Assembly: GCA_018818785.1 (NCBI GenBank)
Contig: JAHIRF010000009.1
Span: 62,001-126,000, forward strand
Reading direction: 5' to 3'
Source of the DNA: Thermoplasmatota archaeon
GTDB lineage: Archaea > Thermoplasmatota > Thermoplasmata > UBA10834
DNA: 64,000 bases
The notes beneath the pieces are model-generated. The model did no database searches. It worked only from the letters and a program-made list of their open reading frames with translations, and had not been told where the DNA came from. Shown here one piece after another: positions 24,354-33,510 of this stretch. Made by a program: the position numbers and the translations under genes. Position 1 is the first letter of the stretch. Each line of letters starts with the position of its first letter.

Positions 24354-24670
24354 TCCCAATCGAGTACTGGCTCATATTCAGCTCGCTCCTGTTCGTCATT
24401 GGTGCGTATGGCGTCGTGTCTCGGAAGAACGCGATCGTCGTACTCATGTGCATAGAGATAATGCTCAACGCGGCAAACATTAACCTCGTGATGTTCAGCA
24501 GTTATCATAGCGTCCTGCACACGGTCCCAGACGCGACCGGTCAGGTGTTCGCGCTGTTCTCAATAGCCATAGCGGCCGCCGAGGTCGCGGTGGGTCTGGC
24601 TATCATACTATCGGTTTACAGAAGGTATCAGACGATCGATGTCGACAAGATAAACATCCTGAGGTGGTAG
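24350..24670 (+). CDS. fpoK: Complex I subunit K (FpoK/NuoK)
   Basis: A 106-residue membrane subunit with three helices. It shows the conserved membrane glutamates of the proton path: Glu in VLMCIEIMLNAANINLV and Glu in IAIAAAEVAVGLAI. The ATG follows GGAGAAGG and overlaps the fpoJ2 stop. It ends in TAG two bases before the fpoL GTG. The length is normal for the family. Confidence 0.95.
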   Translation: MIPIEYWLIFSSLLFVIGAYGVVSRKNAIVVLMCIEIMLNAANINLVMFSSYHSVLHTVPDATGQVFALFSIAIAAAEVAVGLAIILSVYRRYQTIDVDKINILRW

Positions 24671-24671
24671 A

Positions 24672-26630
24672 GTGCTAGAGTATGCGTGGCTGATCCCAGT
24701 CTTCCCGTTCGTGGCGTTCCTACTCATAGCGCTGTTGCCGAAACGCACGCTCTGGTGGGAATCGGGTGCGGTCTACGCCATCGCAGGCACACTGTGCTCG
24801 TTGGTGCTCTCCATGCTGGTCGTTTGGAGCGTCCTGAACGGTGAGACCCTCACGACGGATACGCCCAAGTTCAAGTGGCTGGAAGTGGGGGACTTCTCTC
24901 TTGAGTTCGGCGTGTGGATAGACCAGTTGACCGCGCTCATGCTAGTGGTCGTTTCCATAGTCGGCACCCTTGTCGTGGTCTACTCCGGCGGTTACATGCG
25001 CGAAGAAGGGGAGGGCAGGAGACGCTACTACGCCGAGATAACCCTCTTCATATCGGTGATGTTCGGTCTGGTGATATCCGACAACTATCTCCAGATGTTC
25101 ATATTCTGGGAGCTTGTCGGTCTTTGCTCATACCTGCTCATAGGTTTCTGGTACGAGAAACCGTCCGCAGCCAGTGCTGCCAAGCGGGCTTTCATAGTCA
25201 CCCGCGTGGGAGATATAATGTTCATGGCGGGCATCATAATCCTGTTCAAGTATGTGGGGAGCCTCGACTTCGAGACGCTCTTCTCAGAATCCGCTGCCGT
25301 CGCGGTACCTACTGACATGATGATACTCGCCACTGCGCTGATATTCGGTGGAGCCATAGGAAAGAGCGCACAATTCCCTCTGCACGAATGGTTGCCGGAT
25401 GCTATGGAGGGCCCGACAACGGTATCGGCCCTCATTCATGCGGCCACGATGGTCAAGGCAGGGGTGTATCTCGTGGCGAGATCGTATCCGCTGCTCATAC
25501 ATGCCCCTGAGAGCCTGCTGTTCGTAGCAGTCATCGGCGGCGTGACCGCGATACTGGCCGCGACAGTCGCTTTGGCGGCGAACGATATCAAACGCGTTCT
25601 GGCATACAGCACCATCAGCCAGCTCGGATACATGATCCTCGGGCTGGGAGCCGGCGGTTATCTGGTGATATATGCGAATTCCCCTGGAGGATATGCGGCT
25701 GCGACATTCCACCTGATGAACCATGCGTTCTTCAAAGCCCTCCTGTTCCTTTGCGCCGGAAGCGTGATACACGCGATAGGCACGAACGACATGCGACTCA
25801 TGGGTGGTTTAGGCAAGAAGATGAAGATCACATCGCTCACGATGCTGATCGGAGCGTTAGCCATATCGGGCATACCGCCGTTCTCTGGTTTCTGGAGCAA
25901 GGACGAGGTGCTGGCTGCCGTATGGCACGCCGGGGAGTTCGATTCCGTCTTCTTCCTGCTTTGGCTGATGGGCATAGTCACCGCGTTCATGACTGCCTTC
26001 TACATGTTCCGAATGTGGTTCATGACTTTCGCGGGGGAGCCTCGGTCCGAATACCACGCGCACGAATCGCCCAGGATAATGACTGTTCCGTTGATGATAC
26101 TTGCAGGCTTGGCCATGACATCCGGATTCGTTCTGTTCATCGGTGACGGATTCAAGGGATTCATGGAATCGTCGATCGAAGGACTGTTGCACGGTGCGGA
26201 GCACGAGTCACTGGTCGACATCGCGGCCGAGATATTCACCGATCCGCTGACCTATGTATCACTTACCCTCGCTGTCGTTGGGATAATGCTTGCGAGGAAG
26301 ATCTACCTCACTCCGGGATTCGACCGGAGCATGTTCTCCCGCGGATTCAATGGCAAGCTTCAGCGCGCTCTCGAGAACAGATGGTACATCAGCAAGTTCT
26401 ACGACGACTTCGCTGTGAAAGTGGTCTATGGCCTGTCGTTGATCGCAGACAAGTTCGACAGATATGTTATAGATGGCCTGGTGAACGGATTCGCGTTCCT
26501 GGGTGGCAATACCGGAAACTTCATCAGACGGCTGCAGGACGGCAACGTGCAGCGCTACGCGAGTCTCATATTGGTTGGTATCTGCCTGCTGTTGATACTC
26601 GTTCTATACATATTGCCATGGGGTGGGTGA
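24672..26630 (+). CDS. fpoL: Complex I subunit L (FpoL/NuoL), antiporter-like
   Basis: A 652-residue antiporter-like subunit, one of the three ion-pumping subunits. Conserved stretches are FWELVGLCSYLLIGFWYEKP, the lysine and histidine helices AQFPLHEWLPDAMEGPTTVSALIHAATMVKAGVYL-type (about residues 235-270), and LNDIKRVLAYST-like ANDIKRVLAYSTISQLGYM. The long C-terminal amphipathic helix and last transmembrane helix are present (about 540-652). It starts at GTG. Adjacent subunits M and N complete the set. Confidence 0.95.
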   Translation: MLEYAWLIPVFPFVAFLLIALLPKRTLWWESGAVYAIAGTLCSLVLSMLVVWSVLNGETLTTDTPKFKWLEVGDFSLEFGVWIDQLTALMLVVVSIVGTLVVVYSGGYMREEGEGRRRYYAEITLFISVMFGLVISDNYLQMFIFWELVGLCSYLLIGFWYEKPSAASAAKRAFIVTRVGDIMFMAGIIILFKYVGSLDFETLFSESAAVAVPTDMMILATALIFGGAIGKSAQFPLHEWLPDAMEGPTTVSALIHAATMVKAGVYLVARSYPLLIHAPESLLFVAVIGGVTAILAATVALAANDIKRVLAYSTISQLGYMILGLGAGGYLVIYANSPGGYAAATFHLMNHAFFKALLFLCAGSVIHAIGTNDMRLMGGLGKKMKITSLTMLIGALAISGIPPFSGFWSKDEVLAAVWHAGEFDSVFFLLWLMGIVTAFMTAFYMFRMWFMTFAGEPRSEYHAHESPRIMTVPLMILAGLAMTSGFVLFIGDGFKGFMESSIEGLLHGAEHESLVDIAAEIFTDPLTYVSLTLAVVGIMLARKIYLTPGFDRSMFSRGFNGKLQRALENRWYISKFYDDFAVKVVYGLSLIADKFDRYVIDGLVNGFAFLGGNTGNFIRRLQDGNVQRYASLILVGICLLLILVLYILPWGG

Positions 26631-26636
26631 TTGACG

Positions 26637-28142
26637 ATGCTCGAAGGTGTGCCTGTGCTTTCTCTGACAATACTCATTCCTCTCATCGGAGCGTTCATCA
26701 CGTTCTCGCTGGGCAAGTATGGGAAGTATGCGAAGTACATCGCCCTCGCCTTCTCGGTCGGGGCGCTGCTACTGTCGTTGTTGATCGCATATGAGTTCGC
26801 CACCGATCCCTCGCCGTCAGCGACTGGCTATCATTCCGATTATCAGTTCTACGAGGAACATGCATGGATCAGCACGCTCGGGATCAACTATATCGTGGGT
26901 CTGGATGGCATCAGCCTTCCGCTGTTCGTTCTAACGACCCTTCTTTGCACGCTATCCATCATATTCTCCTGGGATACTGAGAAGCGCCCGAAGGAATACT
27001 TCGGTCTCATGCTCATTCTTGAGGTCGGAGTCCTTGGCGTTTTCGTTTCCTTGGACTACTTCATGTTCTACGTGTTCTGGGAGGTCGTTCTGATACCGAT
27101 GTACTTCATGATCGGTATCTGGGGCGGTCCGAGGAAGGACTATGCTGCGATCAAGTTCTTCATCTACACGCATGTCGCGAGCCTGGCATTGCTCATCGCC
27201 ATCATGGCGATGTATTTTGAGGCTGGTCTGCAGACCTTCAGCATGGAAGCGATAGCGGGCGTAAGCGTGGACTTTGCCAAGGGTGTGCAGGTGGCCATCT
27301 TCGCTGCGATGTTCTTCGGGTTCGGTGTGAAGCTCCCAATGGTTCCGTTCCACACATGGCTTCCTGACGCACATGTCGAAGCGCCAACTGCGGGGAGCGT
27401 GCTGCTAGCCGGCTTGTTGCTCAAGATGGGTGGATACGGGATCATCAGGGTCGCGATGACCTCCCTGCCTCAAGGCGCTGATAGCCTTTCCGTGCTCATG
27501 GCCGTCATGGGTGTCGTGAGCATCATCTACGGTGCAATATTGTGTCTGGCACAGACCGATTTGAAGAAGATGGTCGCATATTCGTCGATAAGCCATATGG
27601 GCTTCGTTTTGCTGGGCTTCGCCACTCTGGGTGAGGTCGGCATCGTCGCGGGAGTCTTCCAGATGTTCGCCCACGGTCTCGTAACTGCTGTGTTGTTCAT
27701 GATGTGCGGCGTTGTGCAGCACAAATGTGGGACGCGATTGATTCCGCAACTGGGCGGACTGGCCAAGAGGATGCCGATCGCGGCGGCGATGATTACCATC
27801 GGATTCCTCGCATCACTTGGCTTGCCTGGTCTAGTCAGCTTTGCAGCGGAGTTCATGGTGTTATACGCGACTTTCGCGAAATGGTCGATGTGGGTGTTCG
27901 TTCCGATAATAGCTGTCGCAATCACGGCTGCCTACTATCTGTGGGCGTTGCAGAAGTCCATGTTCGGGCCGATGACAGACAAGATCGACACATCCCACCT
28001 GAAAGATGTCACATGGTACGAAGGAGTACCCGTCGCCATACTGATAGTCCTGATCGCGGTCTTCGGGGTCTTCCCGTCATTGATATTCTCGAAGATCACG
28101 CCCGCTGTAGAGATCCTTCTAAGGCTGTATGGAGGTGGATGA
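26637..28142 (+). CDS. fpoM: Complex I subunit M (FpoM/NuoM), antiporter-like
   Basis: An antiporter-like subunit of about 501 residues. Typical segments are FYVFWEVVLIPMYFMIGIWGG with the conserved Glu, VPFHTWLPDAHVEAPTAGSV, LLKMGGYGIIRV, and LAQTDLKKMVAYSSISHMGF. The ATG at 26637 lies six bases after GGGTGGGTGA. A TTG at 26631 in the same frame is an alternative start. The end overlaps the ribosome site of fpoN. Confidence 0.95.
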   Translation: MLEGVPVLSLTILIPLIGAFITFSLGKYGKYAKYIALAFSVGALLLSLLIAYEFATDPSPSATGYHSDYQFYEEHAWISTLGINYIVGLDGISLPLFVLTTLLCTLSIIFSWDTEKRPKEYFGLMLILEVGVLGVFVSLDYFMFYVFWEVVLIPMYFMIGIWGGPRKDYAAIKFFIYTHVASLALLIAIMAMYFEAGLQTFSMEAIAGVSVDFAKGVQVAIFAAMFFGFGVKLPMVPFHTWLPDAHVEAPTAGSVLLAGLLLKMGGYGIIRVAMTSLPQGADSLSVLMAVMGVVSIIYGAILCLAQTDLKKMVAYSSISHMGFVLLGFATLGEVGIVAGVFQMFAHGLVTAVLFMMCGVVQHKCGTRLIPQLGGLAKRMPIAAAMITIGFLASLGLPGLVSFAAEFMVLYATFAKWSMWVFVPIIAVAITAAYYLWALQKSMFGPMTDKIDTSHLKDVTWYEGVPVAILIVLIAVFGVFPSLIFSKITPAVEILLRLYGGG

Positions 28143-28143
28143 T

Positions 28144-29631
28144 TTGGAGATACTGAATACCCTGGAGCCGTTCCTTCCGCAGCTCCTGCTGATACTATTT
28201 GCGACCCTGATGCCCGGGCTTGATTACCTGTTCAAGGACAAGAGGATCGTGGCTTTCGCGTCACTGATACCGCTGATCGCCATCATGGGTGCGGTCGTGA
28301 CTTGGCTCTTCACGGACTCTTGGACACCCCCGGGCAGCAGCATCGCCCTCGTGGAGATCAATCTGTTCTCCGGGCTGTTCATGCTGGTCTTCCTGGCCGT
28401 CGGCATCATTGTCGTACTCACCTCGATGGATTTCGTTAGGACTGATAAGAACCAGGGAGAATACTATGCCTTGATACTCCTTGCGATCGCAGGTATGACT
28501 CTGGTGGCCAGCGCAGCCGACCTGTTCGTCATATTCGTGGGCTTGGAGATCGCTGGGATATCCTCGTTCGCCCTGTCTGGATTCAGAAAGCACGAGAAAC
28601 GTTCTGCCGAGGCCGCCACGAAATATTTCATAATCGGTGGTTTCTCGTCCGCACTCACGCTGTTCGCGATATCTCTGTTCTATGGCATCGCCGGCACGAC
28701 GAACATATCCGCTATGGGTGCCGCGATGGATGCATCCTTCACCTCTTTCGAAGGTTCTGAATCGTTCGCATTGCTCGCCACTGTGCTCGTCCTGGCAGGC
28801 TTCGGTTTCAAGGTGGCGCTCGTGCCCTTCCACATGTGGGCGCCCGATGTGTACGAGGGTGCGCCGACACCGATATCCGGTCTGCTCGCAGCCGCATCCA
28901 AGAAGATGGGTTTCGCCGCGTTCTTCAAGGTGTTCCTGATCGGCTTGATAGTCACGAAATCAGATTGGGACATCGCGATTGCGATACTGGCTATCATAAC
29001 GATGACCGTGGGCAACCTGATCGCTGTGTCGCAGACGAACATCAAGCGCATGCTAGCATATTCGTCGGTCGCTCAGGCAGGATACATCCTCATCGCGCTC
29101 CCGGTCGGCACGCAGTATGCTGTCGCGGGTGCGTTATTCCATATCCTGACGCATGCGTTCATGAAATCCGGGGCGTTCATGGTCGTTGCCGGCATGGCGT
29201 CTTGTGCGATAGGGGAGAAATTGGACGATTTCAAAGGCCTAGGCAAACGCTCCCCGTTCCTCGCGATCTCCATGACGTTGTTCCTATTCTCTCTGGCGGG
29301 CATACCACCTCTCGCGGGATTCGCCAGTAAGTTCGTGCTGTTCTCGTCCGCCGTGTACGGCTCGAGTGACCCCGGACCGAGCTGGTTGATCTGGCTTGCG
29401 GTCGCTGCGGTCCTGAACAGCGCGTTGTCCCTGTACTATTATGCGCGCGTGATCAAGTACATGTACATGGAGAAGGGGTCGGAGGCGAAGGTCAAGGTGC
29501 CGAGATCCACTACGGCTGCAATCGCTATATCGCTCGCCATGACTATCGTGCTAGGCGTATACTTCGACGCGGTTATGGATCTCTGCCTACGGGCAGCAGA
29601 GGCATTCAGCAACCTGCCGATAGGGTTCTGA
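28144..29631 (+). CDS. fpoN: Complex I subunit N (FpoN/NuoN), antiporter-like
   Basis: A third antiporter-like subunit of about 495 residues and the last gene of the operon. Family marks are DLFVIFVGLEIAGISSFALSG, VALVPFHMWAPDVYEGAPTP, SQTNIKRMLAYSSVAQAGY and LAGIPPLAGFASKF. A TTG at 28144 was preferred because GGAGGT lies seven bases upstream, inside the fpoM end. An ATG at 28129 in the same frame lacks a ribosome site. No fpoO or fpoF follows; the next gene is on the other strand. Confidence 0.94.
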   Translation: MEILNTLEPFLPQLLLILFATLMPGLDYLFKDKRIVAFASLIPLIAIMGAVVTWLFTDSWTPPGSSIALVEINLFSGLFMLVFLAVGIIVVLTSMDFVRTDKNQGEYYALILLAIAGMTLVASAADLFVIFVGLEIAGISSFALSGFRKHEKRSAEAATKYFIIGGFSSALTLFAISLFYGIAGTTNISAMGAAMDASFTSFEGSESFALLATVLVLAGFGFKVALVPFHMWAPDVYEGAPTPISGLLAAASKKMGFAAFFKVFLIGLIVTKSDWDIAIAILAIITMTVGNLIAVSQTNIKRMLAYSSVAQAGYILIALPVGTQYAVAGALFHILTHAFMKSGAFMVVAGMASCAIGEKLDDFKGLGKRSPFLAISMTLFLFSLAGIPPLAGFASKFVLFSSAVYGSSDPGPSWLIWLAVAAVLNSALSLYYYARVIKYMYMEKGSEAKVKVPRSTTAAIAISLAMTIVLGVYFDAVMDLCLRAAEAFSNLPIGF

Positions 29632-29651
29632 TACTGACCCGTTCTCCTTGC

Positions 29652-30584
29652 TCACAGGAATCCTGCAGCTATTATGCCAGCAGAGAGCAACAGCCCTGTG
29701 ATGAGGTGTATCTGTATTGTCATCGCTTGTGCAGGGACCAGTTCTCTCACGGCCTCACACTTCTCACGCACAATCTTGATTGCCTTCAACGCAATGGGCA
29801 AGGGTGCAAGCGCGATTAGCGCGTACAGCGGGTACACGTTCAGCAATAGCAATGCCACGATCATAGCAAAGGCTGCGACCATGATCCCGACGTACCATGA
29901 CGCTGCCTTGGCCAGCCCCATCCTGACGACCCAATGGTTCTTACCTGCGGTTCCATCTGATTCTCTGTCCGGGAACTGATTGATGAACAGCACTAGCCCG
30001 ATGAATAGTCCTACGGGGACTCCTGCAAGGAAGACCGGGACGCTGAATGTCTGGGTCTGGACCAGATAGGCGCCCTCCACTATCAATGGACCGAAACCCA
30101 ATCCTAGCGCGACCTCCCCTACGCCTTTCGCGGCAAGCCCCGACCTCGGTATCGTGTAGAAATATCCGAATCCTATGCCCACGATTCCAAGCGGAATAAC
30201 GAGCCATGTGGTAGCATAAGCGAGATAGAATCCGATGGCCGCGCATCCGCCGAACATAAGCATCGAGGCGATGTACACCTCTTTCGGGGTGAGCACGCCT
30301 TCTACAAGAAACGGGCTTCCTCCGTTGAACGGGGTCCTGTTCTTATTGTATATGTCCGTCCCGCTCTTGTAGTCAAAGTAATCATTGATGACGTTGGTTG
30401 CTGCGTGAGCGAGAATGACACCTAAGGTTACGAGGCCGAAGAGTATGGCGTCAAAACTCTCTTCGGATTGCCATGCGATGGCCGTTCCAAGTATCGCAGG
30501 TATTATCGCGGCCGTAAAGAACGGCACTCGCAGTTCCGCGATCCATATCTTGAGTTTGGATGGTTTCCCGCTGGATTCGTTCAT
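29652..30584 (-). CDS. menA: MenA/UbiA-family prenyltransferase
   Basis: A 310-residue membrane prenyltransferase with about nine helices. The first aspartate motif is NVINDYFDYKSGTD, the second NQFPDRESD, and a MenA-like NRTPFNGGSPFLVEGVLTP loop lies between. MenA attaches a polyprenyl chain to 1,4-dihydroxy-2-naphthoate; the family also includes other aromatic acceptors. It is convergent with the complex I operon (20-base gap) and divergent from a polyprenyl synthase. A TATA-like TTATTTATAT lies about 32-41 bases upstream of the ATG. Acceptor identity is not determined by the sequence; menaquinone-like or methanophenazine-like rings are both possible. Confidence 0.9.
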   Translation of the reverse strand: MNESSGKPSKLKIWIAELRVPFFTAAIIPAILGTAIAWQSEESFDAILFGLVTLGVILAHAATNVINDYFDYKSGTDIYNKNRTPFNGGSPFLVEGVLTPKEVYIASMLMFGGCAAIGFYLAYATTWLVIPLGIVGIGFGYFYTIPRSGLAAKGVGEVALGLGFGPLIVEGAYLVQTQTFSVPVFLAGVPVGLFIGLVLFINQFPDRESDGTAGKNHWVVRMGLAKAASWYVGIMVAAFAMIVALLLLNVYPLYALIALAPLPIALKAIKIVREKCEAVRELVPAQAMTIQIHLITGLLLSAGIIAAGFL

Positions 30585-30615
30585 GAGATTTCGATATGCA
30601 ACTGGTCAAACTTGG

Positions 30616-30625
30616 ATATAAATAA
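30616..30625 (-). promoter_or_regulatory. Predicted TATA box of the MenA/UbiA-like gene
   Basis: TTATTTATAT on the minus strand lies about 32-41 bases before the ATG. It implies a very short leader. It is in the divergent region shared with the polyprenyl synthase gene. Confidence 0.55.
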
Positions 30626-30705
30626 TGCGGGTAATCCAACGCCTTCTGGCTATCATCTGCTAACAAGAGCCAGCAACCACTAGGGTTAAGTAGAGATTGG
30701 GGCAT

Positions 30706-31689
30706 ATGCGAATATTGATGAGTCCATCCCCTTGGGATTTTGGCATCTCTAAGGAGCTTAGCTTAGTCGATGAGAAGCTCCGCCAGATGGTCGCTTCTGG
30801 CGAGAAGAGTCTCACCGAGGCCGCGTTGCACGTGATTGATGCCGGTGGAAAGCGCCTCCGGCCAACCGTGACGATACTGTCATTCAAGAGCCTAGGCGGA
30901 GAGGATGTTCAGAAGATTGCCGATATCGCAGCTGCCTTCGAGCTCATACACTCTGCGACGCTAATCCATGACGATATTAATGATGGCGGGCTTGCTAGGC
31001 GAGGTCGCGAGACGGTCTACAAGAAGTACGGGTTACATAACGCGATCGTTACAGGGGATTTCCTTTTCGTGAAAGCCTTCTCTCTAGGAGGGCTGTTCGA
31101 CAAGAATGTTGTCCAGACAACTGCGGATGCGTGTGCGAAACTCGCCGAAGGCGAGATACTTCAGAATAGATATAGGCACACTCAGAACATGACCGTGGAC
31201 ATCTACCTGAAGGTGATGGAGCGCAAGACTGCGGAACCCTTGAGGGCGGGCGCGATGGTCGGGGCCTACCTGGCCGGTGGGACTCTCGAAGACATCAACA
31301 ATCTGGCGAGCTATGGCCTCAATATGGGTATCGCATTCCAGATCGCTGATGATATCCTGGATTTCGTTGGTGATGAGAAGCGTACTGGCAAACCCGTCGG
31401 GATGGATCTTAAAGAGGGGTATCTGACCCTGCCATCACTATTGGCCATGAAGGATTCGGAGACTGCTCGCAAAGAGATACTCGAACTGGTCAAGATGGAT
31501 GACCCGTCTGCCGAGAAGGTCAGACATTGTATCGATCTGGTCGTGGAATCCGGGGCGATGGATAAGGCGAAGGGTATGGGCGAATATTATGCCCTTGAGG
31601 CGTTGCAGCACCTGGGTTCCCTGCCCGACACCAAATACAGCAGATCCCTGAGAGAGCTCGTTAATAGTGTCTTGAACAGAGATTCGTAG
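30706..31689 (+). CDS. Trans-polyprenyl diphosphate synthase (long-chain type)
   Basis: A 327-residue all-trans prenyl diphosphate synthase. The first Asp-rich motif is LIHDDIND, the second FQIADDILDFVGDE, with GGKRLRPTVTIL near the N-terminus. The fifth residue before the first motif is Ala (in SATLIHDD). That small residue permits chains longer than C15-C20 and is common in hexaprenyl- to octaprenyl-type enzymes. The product length is inferred, not shown. ATG codons at 30706 and 30718 and a TTG at 30697 are all possible starts. The gene is followed 11 bases later by a UbiE-like methyltransferase. Confidence 0.92.
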   Translation: MRILMSPSPWDFGISKELSLVDEKLRQMVASGEKSLTEAALHVIDAGGKRLRPTVTILSFKSLGGEDVQKIADIAAAFELIHSATLIHDDINDGGLARRGRETVYKKYGLHNAIVTGDFLFVKAFSLGGLFDKNVVQTTADACAKLAEGEILQNRYRHTQNMTVDIYLKVMERKTAEPLRAGAMVGAYLAGGTLEDINNLASYGLNMGIAFQIADDILDFVGDEKRTGKPVGMDLKEGYLTLPSLLAMKDSETARKEILELVKMDDPSAEKVRHCIDLVVESGAMDKAKGMGEYYALEALQHLGSLPDTKYSRSLRELVNSVLNRDS

Positions 31690-31700
31690 GTGACTCGATT

Positions 31701-32429
31701 ATGATGGATGCTAATGGTATGTCCGGGAGACATTGGACGGAGGTCGTTGAGGCGCTCGAGGAGATTGCCCCAGACTATGATCGAGTGAACCAGTTGATCA
31801 CATTCGGACTCGCTGATAGATGGCGCCGAGAAGTGGCCGCGTACGCAGAGCCCGATGATGTTGTCCTAGAGGTAGGCTCTGGACCGGGCTCTTTCGCCAG
31901 ACATCTAATCTCCAAATCGATATATTGCATCGAACCATCCGGCGAACTCGCGAACTATTCGAAGGAGCTGCTGGATCAGAATCGCATACAATTGGTTAGG
32001 GCGGTGGGCGAGAAGATACCGATGGCGGATCAGAGCGTTGATAAGGTGTTCTGCGTATTCTCATTCAGAGATTTCTTCGACAAGGGTGAGGGGATCTCCG
32101 AGATCCACAGGGTTCTGAAAGCAGGAGGCGAGGTTCGCATAGTGGATGTCGCGAAGCCGCCACCAGGGCCGCTCGCGAAGTTGCTTGATATGCATGTCAA
32201 GCACATCGTCCCGAGGCTCGCCAGGATAGCTGTGAATCCTGCGTCATACCATCGGCTGAAGCGAGACCCTTACATGACTTTCGTGGACACTTACAAGGCA
32301 TTCGGATTCACATCGATCTATGAGAACCTCCTATCCCAACAGGGTTTCTCAGAGGTCAAGACTGAGTTCCTCAAGATGAAGGGTGCCACGATGACCAGGG
32401 GGAAGAAACCTTGGACGTCGACGTCCTGA
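31701..32429 (+). CDS. UbiE/MenG-like SAM methyltransferase
   Basis: A 242-residue class I methyltransferase resembling UbiE/MenG, which C-methylates the ring of quinones. The N-terminal stretch IAPDYDRVNQLITFGLADRW is close to the family signature YDxxNxxxSxGxxxxW. The SAM-binding motif is VVLEVGSGPGSFARHL, and RVLKAGGEVRIVDVAKPP follows. It overlaps the GGR-family gene by 19 bases. Neighbouring prenyl synthase and MenA-like genes support ring methylation of a prenylated electron carrier. The exact substrate is unknown. Confidence 0.85.
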   Translation: MMDANGMSGRHWTEVVEALEEIAPDYDRVNQLITFGLADRWRREVAAYAEPDDVVLEVGSGPGSFARHLISKSIYCIEPSGELANYSKELLDQNRIQLVRAVGEKIPMADQSVDKVFCVFSFRDFFDKGEGISEIHRVLKAGGEVRIVDVAKPPPGPLAKLLDMHVKHIVPRLARIAVNPASYHRLKRDPYMTFVDTYKAFGFTSIYENLLSQQGFSEVKTEFLKMKGATMTRGKKPWTSTS

Positions 32430-33487
32430 TAGTCGGTGCAGGTCCAGCAGGGAGCACGACCGCGAGGTTCTGTGCGTCCGAGGGCATCGACGTTTTAATG
32501 ATCGATAGGCGGCGGGAGATAGGCTATCCTGTGCAATGTGGAGAGCTTCTTCCAGACACTGATGAGATGTACACGATATTCCCCGAAGGTCAGGATCTCA
32601 AGGAACTCTTCACACTACCATCGCACCTGATCCAAAGAACGTGCGACAATATTGACCTCATATCACCTGGTGGAAAGACATACAGATGCGAATTCAAGTC
32701 ACATGTCCTCGATAGGCGGTTCTTCGACAAGCACCTGGTCGATTTGGCCATCAACGCAGGATCTCGACTTAGCATGGATTCGTCCCTGCTGTCCCTGGAG
32801 AACGGCATCGCACGGACGACCCTGGGGAACATCAAGGCGAAGGTGATAGTTGGCGCGGATGGTCCCAACTCGAAGACTATGAGACAGACGGGCATGGACG
32901 ATTCCCGCATGAACTATCCTGCGGTGACCTGTCAGGCGAAGGGTTCGTTCGAGCCGGTTGTCAAGATGTACTTCGGTAGTGTCGCTCCGGGTGGGTATGG
33001 ATGGATAATCCCGAAGGCCAGTGGTGCGAATATCGGGATCGGGTTCAACCCCCGCATCTTCAAGGGCCGCCCGCGGACGGTCTTCGACAAATTCATGGCA
33101 ACTATGGATTGCGAATATGGGGACCTCACGATGGGTCTGGTCCCTATGTCCGGACCTGCCTCATCCACTGTACGAGAGAATGTATTGCTGGTTGGCGACG
33201 CTGCGGGGCAGGTGATGGCGACGAACGGCGGGGGCATTCCGACGGCGATGATAGCTGGAAGGATTGCCGGCAAGACGATCGCTGAACACTTGGCCGGGAA
33301 ATGCTCTCTTTCAGTATATGAGAAGCGATGGCGAGAAGTGATGGAGAAACCATTGCGGACCGCTCTGTCCACTAGGCGATTGGCAGACATATTCTTCTTG
33401 AACGACCGGCTCCTTGGGATGTCCATGCGTATATTGGGACGGAGAGGTCTCGACCGCGCGATTCGATGCAAGAGGATATTATTCTAG
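32411..33487 (+). CDS. Geranylgeranyl reductase family flavoprotein
   Basis: A 358-residue FAD-dependent GGR-family protein. It begins with the FAD motif VDVLIVGAGPAGSTTARF, then PVQCGE near residue 44, and ends the FAD domain with NVLLVGDAAGQVMATNGGGI. The family saturates isoprenoid double bonds, either in archaeal lipid chains or in the side chain of respiratory carriers. Its place after UbiE-like and prenyl-synthase genes favours the second, but lipid reduction cannot be excluded. The TTG start overlaps the previous gene by 19 bases and follows AGGGGGAAG. Confidence 0.88.
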   Translation: MDVDVLIVGAGPAGSTTARFCASEGIDVLMIDRRREIGYPVQCGELLPDTDEMYTIFPEGQDLKELFTLPSHLIQRTCDNIDLISPGGKTYRCEFKSHVLDRRFFDKHLVDLAINAGSRLSMDSSLLSLENGIARTTLGNIKAKVIVGADGPNSKTMRQTGMDDSRMNYPAVTCQAKGSFEPVVKMYFGSVAPGGYGWIIPKASGANIGIGFNPRIFKGRPRTVFDKFMATMDCEYGDLTMGLVPMSGPASSTVRENVLLVGDAAGQVMATNGGGIPTAMIAGRIAGKTIAEHLAGKCSLSVYEKRWREVMEKPLRTALSTRRLADIFFLNDRLLGMSMRILGRRGLDRAIRCKRILF

Positions 33488-33510
33488 AGTCTGGAGCCGG
33501 GTCCGAGTCA

